NCBI RefSeq assembly: GCF_040436345.1
Contig: NC_133215.1
Span: forward strand, 18,731,306 to 18,795,305
Length of the DNA stretch: 64,000 bases
Direction of reading: 5' to 3'
Source: Pagrus major
Lineage: Eukaryota; Chordata; Actinopteri; Spariformes; Sparidae
This document shows, in pieces, positions 25,561 through 35,189 of this stretch; the stretch's first letter is position 1, and the number at the start of each line of letters is the position of its first letter. A program made the position numbers and the translations under genes. The notes under the pieces were generated by a model that was not told the origin of the DNA, did no database searches, and saw only the letters and a list, made by a program, of their open reading frames with translations.

Positions 25561-25641
25561 TGGAAAAGTTTGCGCAAGTGGTGTTATCTGTGAGAAAGTT
25601 TCGCTTCACTGTCTTTTAACTCTCATTCATCATCATCACAG
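25561..25641 (+). promoter_or_regulatory. Proximal 5' flank of gene 1: C/EBP and IRF/PU.1-like sites
   Basis: A perfect C/EBP palindrome TTGCGCAA (25570-25577) is followed by AGTTTCGCTTCAC (25597-25609). The reverse complement of the latter is one base off the PU.1-IRF composite GGAANNGAAA. A pyrimidine-rich stretch then leads to the start codon. No clear TATA box sits at a usual distance. The sites recur in the other units (C/EBP at 33190, 40776, 48411 and 57521). Function is inferred. Confidence 0.4.
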
Positions 25642-27435
25642 ATGGACGGGCTGCACATGTTTCTGGTCGTTCTCTTAGGTAAATCTTTTGATGAAATATT
25701 TGGATGATTTAATCACAATTCTTAGGTTCCATTTTGAGAGTAGTTCATTCCTACATTCTCAGTGTTGTTGTGTTGCACCTGCTGTAATGTGAGATCCTGT
25801 AATACTGAGCACATTTCTAACTGCTTTTATGATTGTGTTTGTGTTCCAGGAGTCGTTTCTTACAGTCATGATCAGGTCACTGGATCAGTGTTGGAGGTGT
25901 CAGTCCGACCAGGAGACAACATCACTCTGTACTGTGACTGCAAAAAATCACTTGGAGTTTACATAATGTGGTACAGGAACTGCTCTCATGAGAACCAGCC
26001 TCCGTTTATCCTTAGAATTACAAATTTTAAAACTCATTTTAAGTTTGTGGACAACACTTCCTCTGATTCCTATGACCTGCTGATCATGAACGTCACTGAA
26101 TCAGATGAGGGGCTCTACTACTGTGGAACTCAACAGACAGAAGTGGTGGAAAAAGATAAAATTGCTCCCAAAACTGATTACAGATATGGCAACGTCACAA
26201 CAAGGATCATACTCAGTAAGTATTGTTGTCTGAATTATCTTTGTACCTGAAATATCTGTAATCCTTTGACTAAATTCATACAGTAAGAAGCCCAGATGTT
26301 GTGCACTTATTGATGATGAAAAAGCTGAACCACAACGAAGTTCACTCACCATTCACTGTATGTGAGAATTTTGTACATGAACACAGTGTATTATCATATA
26401 ATACTTTTTTGTCATATCTGGGACTTCATGTAACTGAATTGTTGTAAGTCGTTCTTAAACATGCACCCTTTATGTATTGTTATTCACAGTGAGTTTTGGG
26501 ATAATTTTACATTTGTAATGTGAGAGGACAGGCTCAAACAGGGTTAAAGGTTGCATATTGCACTTATTGCTGGAGTGAGCTAATAATCTAATAAGCCAGA
26601 GACTTTATTCAAATGAGAATAGATATCACTTCAGAGGAGATACTGGAATGGGACCAAAGTTGAGAATAGTCTTATCAACAAGGCAGGGTCAACAGTACAC
26701 TGTGCATCGGTCTTGGCAGGAGACATAATAATGGCAATGCAGGATTTTATTTTATTTTCTGCTCAACAAAGACTTGAGTTTTCCAGCTATCACACTTATG
26801 TCCACATACACATAAAACCATGGTGAACACAATGAAAAAGAAACGTGTATTAATTCTGACATGTTAGTTAGATCAGAAATAACTGAAGCTCATCGACACA
26901 ACTTTGTGTTTCTTCCAGACTCGAGTGAGACTGATCACTGTCAGCCTTCCCGCCCGAATGCACAAGACTGTGATGTGTGCTGGAGACTGCTGTTTTCTCT
27001 GTGTCCAGTTTCTGCTGTTCTCTCCTCTCTCATCTCCGCTCTTGTGGCTTATCATCTCTGTAGAAAGAAAGGTAACTCACTTTTTAATCTTGAAGTAGTA
27101 ATATCACACATTTTGTGAATAATTAATCCACATAATTCATTGACCATGATGCTGTATTTATTTCTGCAGCTCAAGGCCCTCAAGTTGATGAGCAAAAACC
27201 TGAAAGTAGACATCAAACAGGACCAAATCAGGTAGGTGTAACAGTAGAACATAATGCACCATGGCATTAAACAACAGCGTGATCAGGATTGTAAACAAAT
27301 ATCAAATCTTAGGTTGAAGATGTGTGTTACGCTGCACTGGACATCCGTCAGCCATCACAGAGACCAAAGAAGAAGAAGAGAAGTCAGAGTTCTGACTTCA
27401 GCACCTATTCTGCCATCAACACTTCCAGGATGTAG
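25642..27435 (+). CDS. Gene 1: NITR-like inhibitory Ig receptor, two ITIMs
   Basis: Five exons: 25642-25678, 25850-26215, 26919-27071, 27170-27231 and 27313-27435, all with GT-AG borders and consistent phases (1,1,1,0), encoding 246 residues. The leader MDGLHMFLVVLLG continues into exon 2. The V-set domain has YCDCK (B strand), MWYRNCSHE (C strand) and DEGLYYCG (F strand), with a degenerate joining-like end YGNVTTRIIL. Sequons are NIT, NCS, NTS, NVT and NVT. Exon 3 gives a Cys-containing stalk and a transmembrane helix. Exons 4-5 give the tail with VCYAAL and STYSAI, both ITIM-type, around a basic KKKKR patch. The V exon is 24 bases (8 codons) shorter than in genes 2 and 3: the C'-D segment reads ILRITNFKTHFKF. 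AATAAA is at 27527. Structure is firm. NITR membership is inferred. Confidence 0.85.
26634..26670 (+). pseudogene. Relic joining-motif (I-domain-like) sequence in intron 2
   Basis: GAGATACTGGAATGGGACCA and the following AAAGTTGAGA read in part as NGTKVEN. This resembles the end of NITR I-type domain exons (..EILFGNGTKL..) with a few bases lost. The same block lies in intron 2 of genes 2-5 (34281, 41864, 49513 and 58614). The match is short and made from memory of the family. Confidence 0.3.
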
Positions 27436-27526
27436 AGGGCCTAAAACAAAAGAAAAAATGAGTATAATGATGATTGATAAAGAATTATAAAACTAATTGT
27501 CCCCATTTAAAGCGGCAGAACTGGAT

Positions 27527-27532
27527 AATAAA
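27527..27532 (+). terminator. Poly(A) signal, gene 1
   Basis: AATAAA 92 bases after the stop codon, followed about 25-60 bases later by a GTTTTTTGTTGTTG-type GT-rich stretch. Confidence 0.7.
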
Positions 27533-27539
27533 GAAAATT

Positions 27540-29103
27540 TGTATGCATAAAATACAGGGTTTTTTGTTGTTGTTTGTTTGTTTCAAGGTAAAAAGCACTT
27601 GTGTTTCTTTTAAAGGTTAAACTTTATCCTTTAGTGTCAGCTCTCCTCAGAGGATCAGTATAATTGTTGTAAGAAAGAGTTGTATCAGGATGTTATTTGT
27701 TACTTCTCCGACACACAGTACTTATAATGTTGGAATTGCATTTCTACTCTTTAAAGGGGCTCTGCAGAACTTCTGTGTTGTTCTTGAAGTTGGTCGTTAG
27801 TTTAGTCTAGTTAGCAAACTCCATTACTAAACGAACGTTGGCTACTGTTGGCACTGAGACGAGGCACTCGAGAACATGCATAAAGTCACATCCTTTGGGC
27901 TGTCGAAAAAAATCCAATCCGAGTCCTTCACAAAGAAATCCACCATCCAGTAGCATTAAACAACTTCAGCAAATCGTCTACAGGCTTGTATAAGCAGAGA
28001 GAGAGAGACGGAGAAGGTTTCATTTTTCACATCACATTACAATCTGTTCACACGTGGCCAATAAAAAAGTGATTATTACATGTAAATTACTACAAATTGT
28101 TACATAAAGCCCCTTTAACTGGTCAGATTGTTCTATCTGTGTTCTATCATGAACCACAGTGGATATCAGTTCATTCAGCTTTCCCAGAATATATGCATCA
28201 CATGCACTTTATGTCCTTACACCAATTGAATAAAAGATTAAAATGGATGTGCTGTAAAAATGAAGAATAAATAAAAAACCTCCAATTAGAAAACCAGTTT
28301 ATTGTTGTTGATTACAATTCAGCTTCAGCTTCACCTTTTTTGATTGAAATCGATCCGTAACATTTCATAACCATTGTGATGGCTGCTTGTCGGTAACAAG
28401 ACATGATGGCTGTTAGATCAATGTTTTCAGGCAATTTCCTGTTTTTATCTTGAGTTAGCCATCAGCCCCAACCCCTTCATGAGTAGAGTTTGATACAACT
28501 TAGTATTTGTTATGTTGGAGCTGCAGCAGAGGATAAAACTCAAAGTAATCATACTGTACAGAAGCCAAGATGGCTACAGTTTAATGTTCATCCTTAGCTT
28601 ATTTATTTAATGCCCAACTTCTGTTTGTGAGAAGTTACATGACAATATAGTGTTGACAATAAAGCCCACCTTGGCCACATCATGTGGCACCATGTTAGCA
28701 GCTCACAGGAAACCCACATTGACAAACAGCCCCACCTTTACAGAGCTTGACATTCAAACAGTAGGTCAGTGCGCAGTTTCATTGTTCAGAGTTCACTCGA
28801 GTGTCACTGACTCTTGTGCTGGAAGGTGTCAGAATCTTCAGTCAGAATTGAGCGCCTCTGCAGCGGCCTCAGCTACATTTGGATGTACGTATTTCTGACT
28901 CTTGGTCGTATCTGTGGCCACAACATAGAATACGTACTATGCGCTTGTATACACAGATGCCAGTGTTAGTAAGGTGATGATTTTCTTAGCATCCGCATAT
29001 CTATAAAACAATCGTGTCAAATCTAAATAGATTTGAGTGAATTATAACAAATCATACTATTCTGGCTATAATCAGTACATAATCATTGTTTTCGACTAAA
29101 AAT
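27540..29103. repeat. 3' spacer of unit 1, first half of an internal duplication
   Basis: No gene. The block 28260-28900 is similar to 29560-30180 further on. Shared pieces include AAATCGATC.GTAACAT.TCATAA, GGCAATTTCCTGTTTTTATCT and CAGGAAACCCACA.TGACAAACAGCCCC. The unit therefore holds two diverged copies of an older gene-plus-flank module. Confidence 0.6.
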
Positions 29104-29205
29104 GTTAGATCTTGTGTGTTACGCTGTCTGGATATCCACCAGGCATCACAGAAATCGAAGAAGATGAACACTTTCTGACTTTAGTACTTATACTTGGAGC
29201 ATGTA
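29104..29205 (+). pseudogene. Relic cytoplasmic-tail exon (exon 5) in unit 1
   Basis: TGTGTGTTACGCTG followed by a GGATATCC..CAGGCATCACAGA block lines up with exon 5 of the functional gene (TGTGTGTTACGCTGCACTGG, then CAGCCATCACAGAGACC). GAAGAAGATGAACA and TCTGACTT.AG.AC follow in the same order. There is no intact acceptor and the frame is lost. The copies at about 36752-36850 (unit 2) and 44336-44435 (unit 3) are nearly identical. Unit 4 has lost it. Confidence 0.6.
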
Positions 29206-31194
29206 TAACCAAACAAAGACTTTTATTCTTAGCTCAAGTGCTATCAGGAAGTGATTTGTTACCAACTAAACAAATTACAGTAGTAATATATCAAGAAAAC
29301 ATTAATATTTACCCTGTCAACAAGGCATGTAAAGCTTTGGCTCAATGTGCTCAGCATTGTATATCTGGTGAGATGAAACATTTTTCCATGTAAACAATAA
29401 TAATAATCATCATTGTGAACAATTAATGCAATGTTAAATTTCAACTCTGCTGGTATTGATAACAATTTTATGGAGACAAATTTGAAAAAAAAACCAACAA
29501 TATTTACACTATTAGATGCATGAACCACAGTGTATCCATTCTTCCATTTATGAAAAAATATTCACGACTGAATTAATTCCTTTATTCTTTCATTCTTCAC
29601 AGACAAAATGTGTGTTTTATTTCACTCCCCACTTAAATAACAGTGTATAAATTGATCAGATGTACACATTAACCTCTCTATAAAAACATTGTTTGATGTT
29701 GCTGATTGCAAAAAGTGTCAGGTTCAGATTCTTGATTAAAATCGATCTGTAACATCTCATAATGGTAGTGATGGTTGTGTCTCTGTAACAAGACACAAAA
29801 GCTGTTTGCAGGCAATTTCCTGTTTTTATCTCAAGTTAGTTGCCAGCTCACAATCTTTGGCCAGTAGTCCGATACAATTCGAGGTATGATCAGTAAGGCT
29901 TACAGGAAACCCACAGTGACAAACAGCCCCTCATGCACTGCAAAGCTTAACATGCAAACAGACCGAAGCTGCAGGCTGCTGAAGGTGTTTGTGGAATTGG
30001 GTTTGATTTAACAAAAATATCAAAGTTTATTCTAAACATTGTTCCTAATTTGGTTGGACACTTTTTAAAATGTATTTTTTTTAAAGTCTGTTGTTACAGT
30101 TGAGCAAAACCCTGTTCAGTATCCAGCAGCTCTGCAGCCACCTCAGCTACGTTTAGATATACAGCTTATTTCTGAGTCTACGTCAAATGGCTGACCACTT
30201 CCTAACCCTGTGATGTCAATAAAATCAGCTTCAGTTGCTCTTCATGTGAGTATGATTTGTTTGCAGACAGATGCAGAGTGTGGTTTCCTGCAGAGACAAT
30301 GGTCAATGGGGTTATGCTTGAATTATACCATCTCCGTCCTTCAGGTATAAACAAATAACTTGTGTTGTGTTGGATGACAAAAAAATATCATTTTGACTTA
30401 TTAAAGTATTCCTCTAGATTTTTTACACATATTCATAAACACTTGTAGTGAGGATGAGTGTATTGGAAAACACAACATAAGTTTCTCTGTGAAAAACGGA
30501 GAAGGTGGAGATGTGGATGGTGTAATCTGTAAACAGTTAGAAACACCATCTCAAGGTGAAGCTCTGCTGACCTCTAGTGGATATGTAGTAGTAGTAACAC
30601 AAAAAGGCCCAAAAAGAAAGTAGACTCAAAGCAGTCCACACTGATGACACAGTGCTTTATATTAATCTTTTAATTTACCATTGCTACTGGATTCTGTTAC
30701 TGCCAAAAAATACCACACAGAAGTGGCTCTTGAAAAAAATGTCATAAAATGAAATCCCCGGTGGAACAAACGCCCAGTCCAAATGATTTTGAAAGTCTTT
30801 GACTATAGTATTGTTTTGGCGATGCTGTTTGTAGTAGAGAGGGCCTCATATCATCGTTAAGCACTAACAAAACAATCAGATTTTTGCCACAACAGACCGG
30901 CACATGTGTTAGCAACCCTTAGGTTGATTACAACAGAAGCAATACATGATATTCCCAACCTTTCTGACAACACAGACCAGACAAGAGCTATAATTTGTGG
31001 GCAACCCTTGGTGGTAAACAATAAAATGTCTTCATTGTCATGTTCACACTTTCGTGAATTAAATCAGTTTTGTGAAAATCTTAATGTAAATAAAAAATGT
31101 TTGCCTTGTGATATGTAATAAAATTGTTGCCATTTCTAGGAAATAAATAACAAAACACAATGCAGTACATTAATGACAATTACATCAGTCCACT
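29206..31194. repeat. 3' spacer of unit 1, second half
   Basis: No gene. Contains the second copy of the internal duplication (29560-30180), a CTCF-like core (30569-30580) and AT-rich sequence. Confidence 0.6.
30569..30580 (-). promoter_or_regulatory. CTCF-like core, unit 1
   Basis: GACCTCTAGTGG differs at one base from the reverse complement of the CCASYAGRKGGC core (GCCMYCTRSTGG). Identical sites lie at 38218-38229, 45797-45808 and 51743-51754, with another beyond gene 5 at 61267-61278. Confidence 0.35.
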
Positions 31195-31290
31195 TTGTTC
31201 CTACTGGGTTTTCAAGGCTTGATACTGAACAACCCAAGACCCAGTACAGGTCCACGGCCCGGTGGTTGGGAAACCCTGCTTTAATGTGAC
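31195..31290 (-). mobile_element. hAT-like terminal fragment, unit 1
   Basis: On the minus strand the segment reads GCAGGG.TTCCCAACCACCGG GCC GTGGACC, the well-known end of hAT/Charlie-type elements. Paralogous copies are at about 38785-38873, 46425-46513 and 52248-52337. No transposase is present. Confidence 0.45.
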
Positions 31291-31559
31291 CATTATATCC
31301 AATTTATTTTTATGGTGATGTAAAAAACCTGAAAAATGGAAATCTTGTAAAGGCAACAGTTTAGTATAGAAGTGAGCATGTAAGAGTTTAGAGAATATAA
31401 TATATCCAACACAAGTCAGGTGGTACTGAGACAAAAAGGCTCAATTACAAATCTGTCTGCTACTTCAGCACCTCGGACAGCGCCATGGATTTATTAATAC
31501 ACAGCACAGTTAGGCTTCTGATGTTTCTGAGCCATGGTCGAGGCCATGGATTATAACCT

Positions 31560-31808
31560 GGGGCGGCTGTGCGTCAGGGGTAGAACCAGCTTCTTGTTAT
31601 CGGAATGTCGCTGGTTTGATTCCCCTGGTCTGCATGTCGAAGTGTCCTTGGGCAAGATAGTGAACTCCAAACTGCTCCTGATGTGCTGGTTGGCACCTCA
31701 TGGCAGCCACCGCCATCAGTCTATGAGTGTATGTATGAATTACATACTTTTGTGGCTTTGGACAAAAGCGTCTGCTAAATGCCTTGAATGTATAAATGTA
31801 TTAATGTA
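31560..31808 (+). mobile_element. tRNA-derived SINE, unit 1
   Basis: The head, GGGGCGGCTGTGCGTCAGGGG, and GGTTTGATTCC resemble RNA polymerase III A and B boxes. The body has GTGTCCTTGGGCAAGATA and the tail has ACAAAAGCGTCTGCTAAATGC, as in common fish SINEs, then an AATGTATTAATGTA run. It is inserted after 'GGATTATAACCT'. The long + strand open frame here is an artefact. Confidence 0.75.
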
Positions 31809-32399
31809 CAAACCTCGGCCAGAAAAAGTATCAATGAGTCAAGCATCTAGACACATTCAACTTTACAACCCTTCTACCCCTGCACTCTCTCTGCTACTAG
31901 GGTCTCTGATCCCCCCTGTGATGTCCCCTGTCATATTGGATAATTGGTTTCTTGAGACTTTTTAATACTGAGCCAGTAGATCCACAGCAAATAGGTAGGA
32001 ATAGAAAAAAGACAGAAAGTCAGTTTACTATGAGCAAGAACAATAAGAAAAAAATGCTGGAGTTAAAATGATCAAAATTTAGGATTGTAAACCAATAACA
32101 GACCATGTCATTGTATAATTCATTGTCATTTCATCTCCCCCATATTTATTACATTTTTCAGTTCATGAACTGGCTTGAAAATGACTGAACAACACCATCT
32201 ATAGGCAGAACGCCACTTTTAAGGTGGACTGGCAAATTCCAATAAGAAGCTGTGAATCGGACGCCAACTTCAGTGTCGTCTGTTGCAGCGTAGTGGAAAT
32301 CTCTGCATGTGTCTTGCCAGTTTCAAATAAGCCTTTATTATATTAGCGTGTGATTCCAGTGTGGTCAAGGTGTCGATTGGGGTGCCCTGGGTCCCTGGT

Positions 32400-32700
32400 G
32401 AGATCCAATTAGGATATCCACCCCAGCTCCACCCTCTGAATAAGGTCACTTATTCTGGCCACTTAAAAAGCTGGCGACAGCCATAATGCAAACTCAAGGC
32501 ATCCAAACAGTAGTCCACAAACCGATGGGTGGAGTCACAGTGAGTTAACTTTTGGGTTGAACACAAAATCAGATCTCCAGAATACCAACTTTTGGTGTTT
32601 GGGACATTTTCTGAAACAACAAATGATGTCATTTTTCTTGGGAGAAAAGTCTCTAGGGAAGAGATGAGGGTTGAAGTTGAGTTTGGCAGATCAAACAATC
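32400..32700. repeat. Interspersed-repeat-derived 5' part of unit 2
   Basis: The blocks GGCCATAATGCAAACTCAAGG and AACCGATGGGTGGAGTCAC (one base different in some units) resemble a widespread fish repeat. It recurs at 24985-25240, 40030-40300 and 47670-47950. The minus-strand frame across it has no domain and is not a gene. Confidence 0.45.
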
Positions 32701-33261
32701 TACACATGAGCCATACACAGGATGTTTTAGTAAGTATTGATAATATACTTATTCTAATATGATTACTTGTAGGAATTAAAAGCTACAGCCGATGTGATTA
32801 TCACTGGTAACAAGAGTCACTCTCTTTTGTCTCACCCACAGCTGCTATCGAAGACTGGCCTGTTAAATCTTTGAAAATGGCAACAGGCTGCATAGTAACA
32901 ATACATTTACAATTTAAAGTCTCACAACATGAATGTTAAAGAGCGGACGGCATAACCAAGACCAAATATACTACTAGGTCCTTCAAAGGCATTACTCTAC
33001 ATACTGTAGTACTCTTCCAGAACGCTACCATGTAAATGATAACACCTCCTCTAATTATGTTACATCAAAAGGAAACATCAACGAGCAGAATGTCACATAC
33101 TGTGGCATTACACCAATAGAAAACAACCACAGAAGAAATGTTCCACTTGACTGGCCAATCACAGCCTATATTTCCTTTAATGGAAAAGTTTGCGCAAGTT
33201 GTGAAATCAGTGAGAAAGTTTCGCTTCACTGTCTCTTAACTCTCATTCATCATCATCACAG

Positions 33262-35081
33262 ATGGACGGGCTGCACATGTTTCTGGTCGTTCTCTTAGGT
33301 AAAACTTTTGATAAAATATTTGGATGATTTAATCACAATTCTCAGGTTCCATTTTGAGAGTAGTTCATTCCTACATTCTCAGTGTTGTTGTGTTGCACCT
33401 GCTGTAATGTGAGACCCTGTAACACTGAGCACATTTCTAACTGCTTTTATGATTGTGTTTGTGTTCCAGGAGTCGTTTCTTACAGTCATGATCAGGCCAC
33501 TGGATCAGTGTTGGAGGTGTCAGTCCGACCAGGAGACAACATCACTCTGTACTGTGACTGCAAAAAATCACTTGGAGTTTACATAATGTGGTACAGGAAC
33601 TGCTCTCATGAGAACCAGCCTCCGTTTATCATGAAATTTACAAAAGGTAAAGCTGAAGATTTCCTGAAGATGTACCCTCGTTTTAAGTTTGTGAACAACA
33701 CTTCCTCTAATTCCTATGACCTGCTAATCATGAACGTCACTGAATCAGATGAGGGGCTCTACTACTGTGGAACTCAACAGACAGAAGTGGTGGAAAAAGA
33801 TAAAATTGCTCCCAAAACTGATTACAGATATGGCAACGTCACAACAAGGATCATACTCAGTAAGTATTGTTGTCTGAATTATCTTTGTACCTGAATTATC
33901 TGTAATCCTTTAACTAAATTAATTCAGTAAGAAGCCCAGATATTGTGCACTTATATTGATGATGAAAAAGCTGAACCACAACGAAGTTCACTCACCATTC
34001 ACTGTATGTGAAGATTTTGTGCATGAACACAGTGTATTATCATATAATACATTTTTGTCATATCTGGGACTTCATGTAACTGAATTGTTGTAAGTCGTTC
34101 TTAAACATGCACCCTTTATGTATTGTTATTCACAGTGAGTTTTGGGATAATTTTACATTTGTAATGTGAGAGGACAGGCTCAAACAGGGTTAAAGGTTGC
34201 ATATTGCACTTATTGCTGGAGTGAGCTCAAAATCTAATAAGCCAGAGACTTTATTCAAATGAGGATAGATATCTCTTCAGAGGAGATACTGGAATGGGAC
34301 CAAAGTTGAGAATAGTCTTATCAACAAGGCAGGGTCAACAGTACACTGTGCATCGGTCTTGGCAGGAGACATAATAATGGCAATGCAGGATTTTATTTTA
34401 TTTTCTGCTCAACAAAGACTTGAGTTTTCCAGCTATCACACTTATGTCCACATACACATAAAACCATGGTGAACACAATGAAAAAGAAACGTATATTCAT
34501 TCTGACATGTTAGTTAGATCAGAAATAACTGAAGCTCATCGACACAACTTTGTGTTTCTTCCAGACTCGAGTGAGACTGATCACTGTCAGCCTTCCCGCC
34601 CGAATGCACAAGACTGTGATGTGTGCTGGAGACTGCTGTTTTCTCTGTGTCCAGTTTCTGCTGTTCTCTCCTCTCTCATCTCCGCTCTTGTGGCTTATCA
34701 TCTCTGTGGAAAGAAAGGTAACTCACTTTTTAAACTTGAAGTAGTAATATCAGACATTTTGTGAATAATTAATCCACATAATTCATTGACCATGATGCTG
34801 TATTTATTTCTGCAGCTAAAGGCCCTCAAGTTGATGAGCAAAAACCTGAAAGTAGACATCAAACAGGACCAAATCAGGTAGGTGTAACAGTAGAACATAA
34901 TGCACCATGGCATTAAACAACAGCGTGATCAGGATTGTAAACAAATATCAAATCTTAGGTTGAAGATGTGTGTTACGCTGCACTGGACATCCGTCAGCCA
35001 TCACAGAGACCAAAGAAGAAGAAGAGAAGTCAGAGTTCTGACTTCAGCACCTATTCTGCCATCAACACTTCCAGGATGTAG
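33262..35081 (+). CDS. Gene 2: NITR-like inhibitory Ig receptor, two ITIMs
   Basis: Exons 33262-33298, 33470-33859, 34565-34717, 34816-34877 and 34959-35081, encoding 254 residues with the same phases as gene 1. The V domain carries the long C'-D variant IMKFTKGKAEDFLKMYPRFKF and NNTSSNS, and the CDR3-like loop is GTQQTEVVEKDKIAPKT. B-, C- and F-strand motifs and the five sequons are intact. The stalk has DHC and DCDVC cysteines and the helix ends HLCGKKG. The tail, AKGPQVDEQ.., then VEDVCYAALDI and FSTYSAIN, holds two ITIM-type tyrosines. AATAAA is at 35173. Expected to sit in the plasma membrane of leukocytes and recruit SHP-type phosphatases, by analogy with ITIM receptors. Confidence 0.87.
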
Positions 35082-35172
35082 AGGGCCTAAAACAAAACAA
35101 AAAAAGAGTATAATGATGATTGATAAAGAATTATAAAACTAATTGTCCCCATTTAAAGCGGAAGAACTGGAT

Positions 35173-35178
35173 AATAAA
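35173..35178 (+). terminator. Poly(A) signal, gene 2
   Basis: AATAAA 92 bases after the stop codon, in the same context as in gene 1. Confidence 0.7.
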
Positions 35179-35189
35179 GAAAATTTGTA

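Larger units (their letters stand above)
24890..31929 (+). repeat. Array unit 1
   Basis: First of the tandem units, near-identical to units 2 and 3 over most of its length. In order it holds a fish-repeat-derived 5' part (24890-25240), a relic V exon (25375-25530), gene 1 (25642-27435), a 3' spacer with an internal duplication, a relic tail exon (29104-29205), a hAT-like remnant near 31200-31290 and a SINE (31560-31808). Compared with unit 2 it lacks about 115 bases upstream of the relic V exon (after 'ACTGGCCT', near 25365). Confidence 0.85.

Noticed and set aside
26216-26250. Read-through of exon 2 into intron 2 as a soluble receptor form
   Set aside because: The frame does stay open for about 11 codons after the donor in all genes, but the GTAAGTAT donor is strong and no nearby poly(A) signal supports a separate transcript.
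31560-31640. tRNA gene
   Set aside because: The A and B boxes are those of a SINE head. The cloverleaf is not complete and a SINE body follows.
31534-31965. Long + strand open frames repeated in units 1-3 (31534, 39128, 46763)
   Set aside because: They lie over a tRNA-derived SINE with polymerase III box-like motifs and its flank. The frame is broken in unit 2 and shows no domain, so it is not a gene.
32450-32707. Minus-strand frames upstream of the genes (24951-25232, 32450-32707)
   Set aside because: The DNA is a widespread fish interspersed repeat, not conserved as a frame in all units, with no domain and no splice context.
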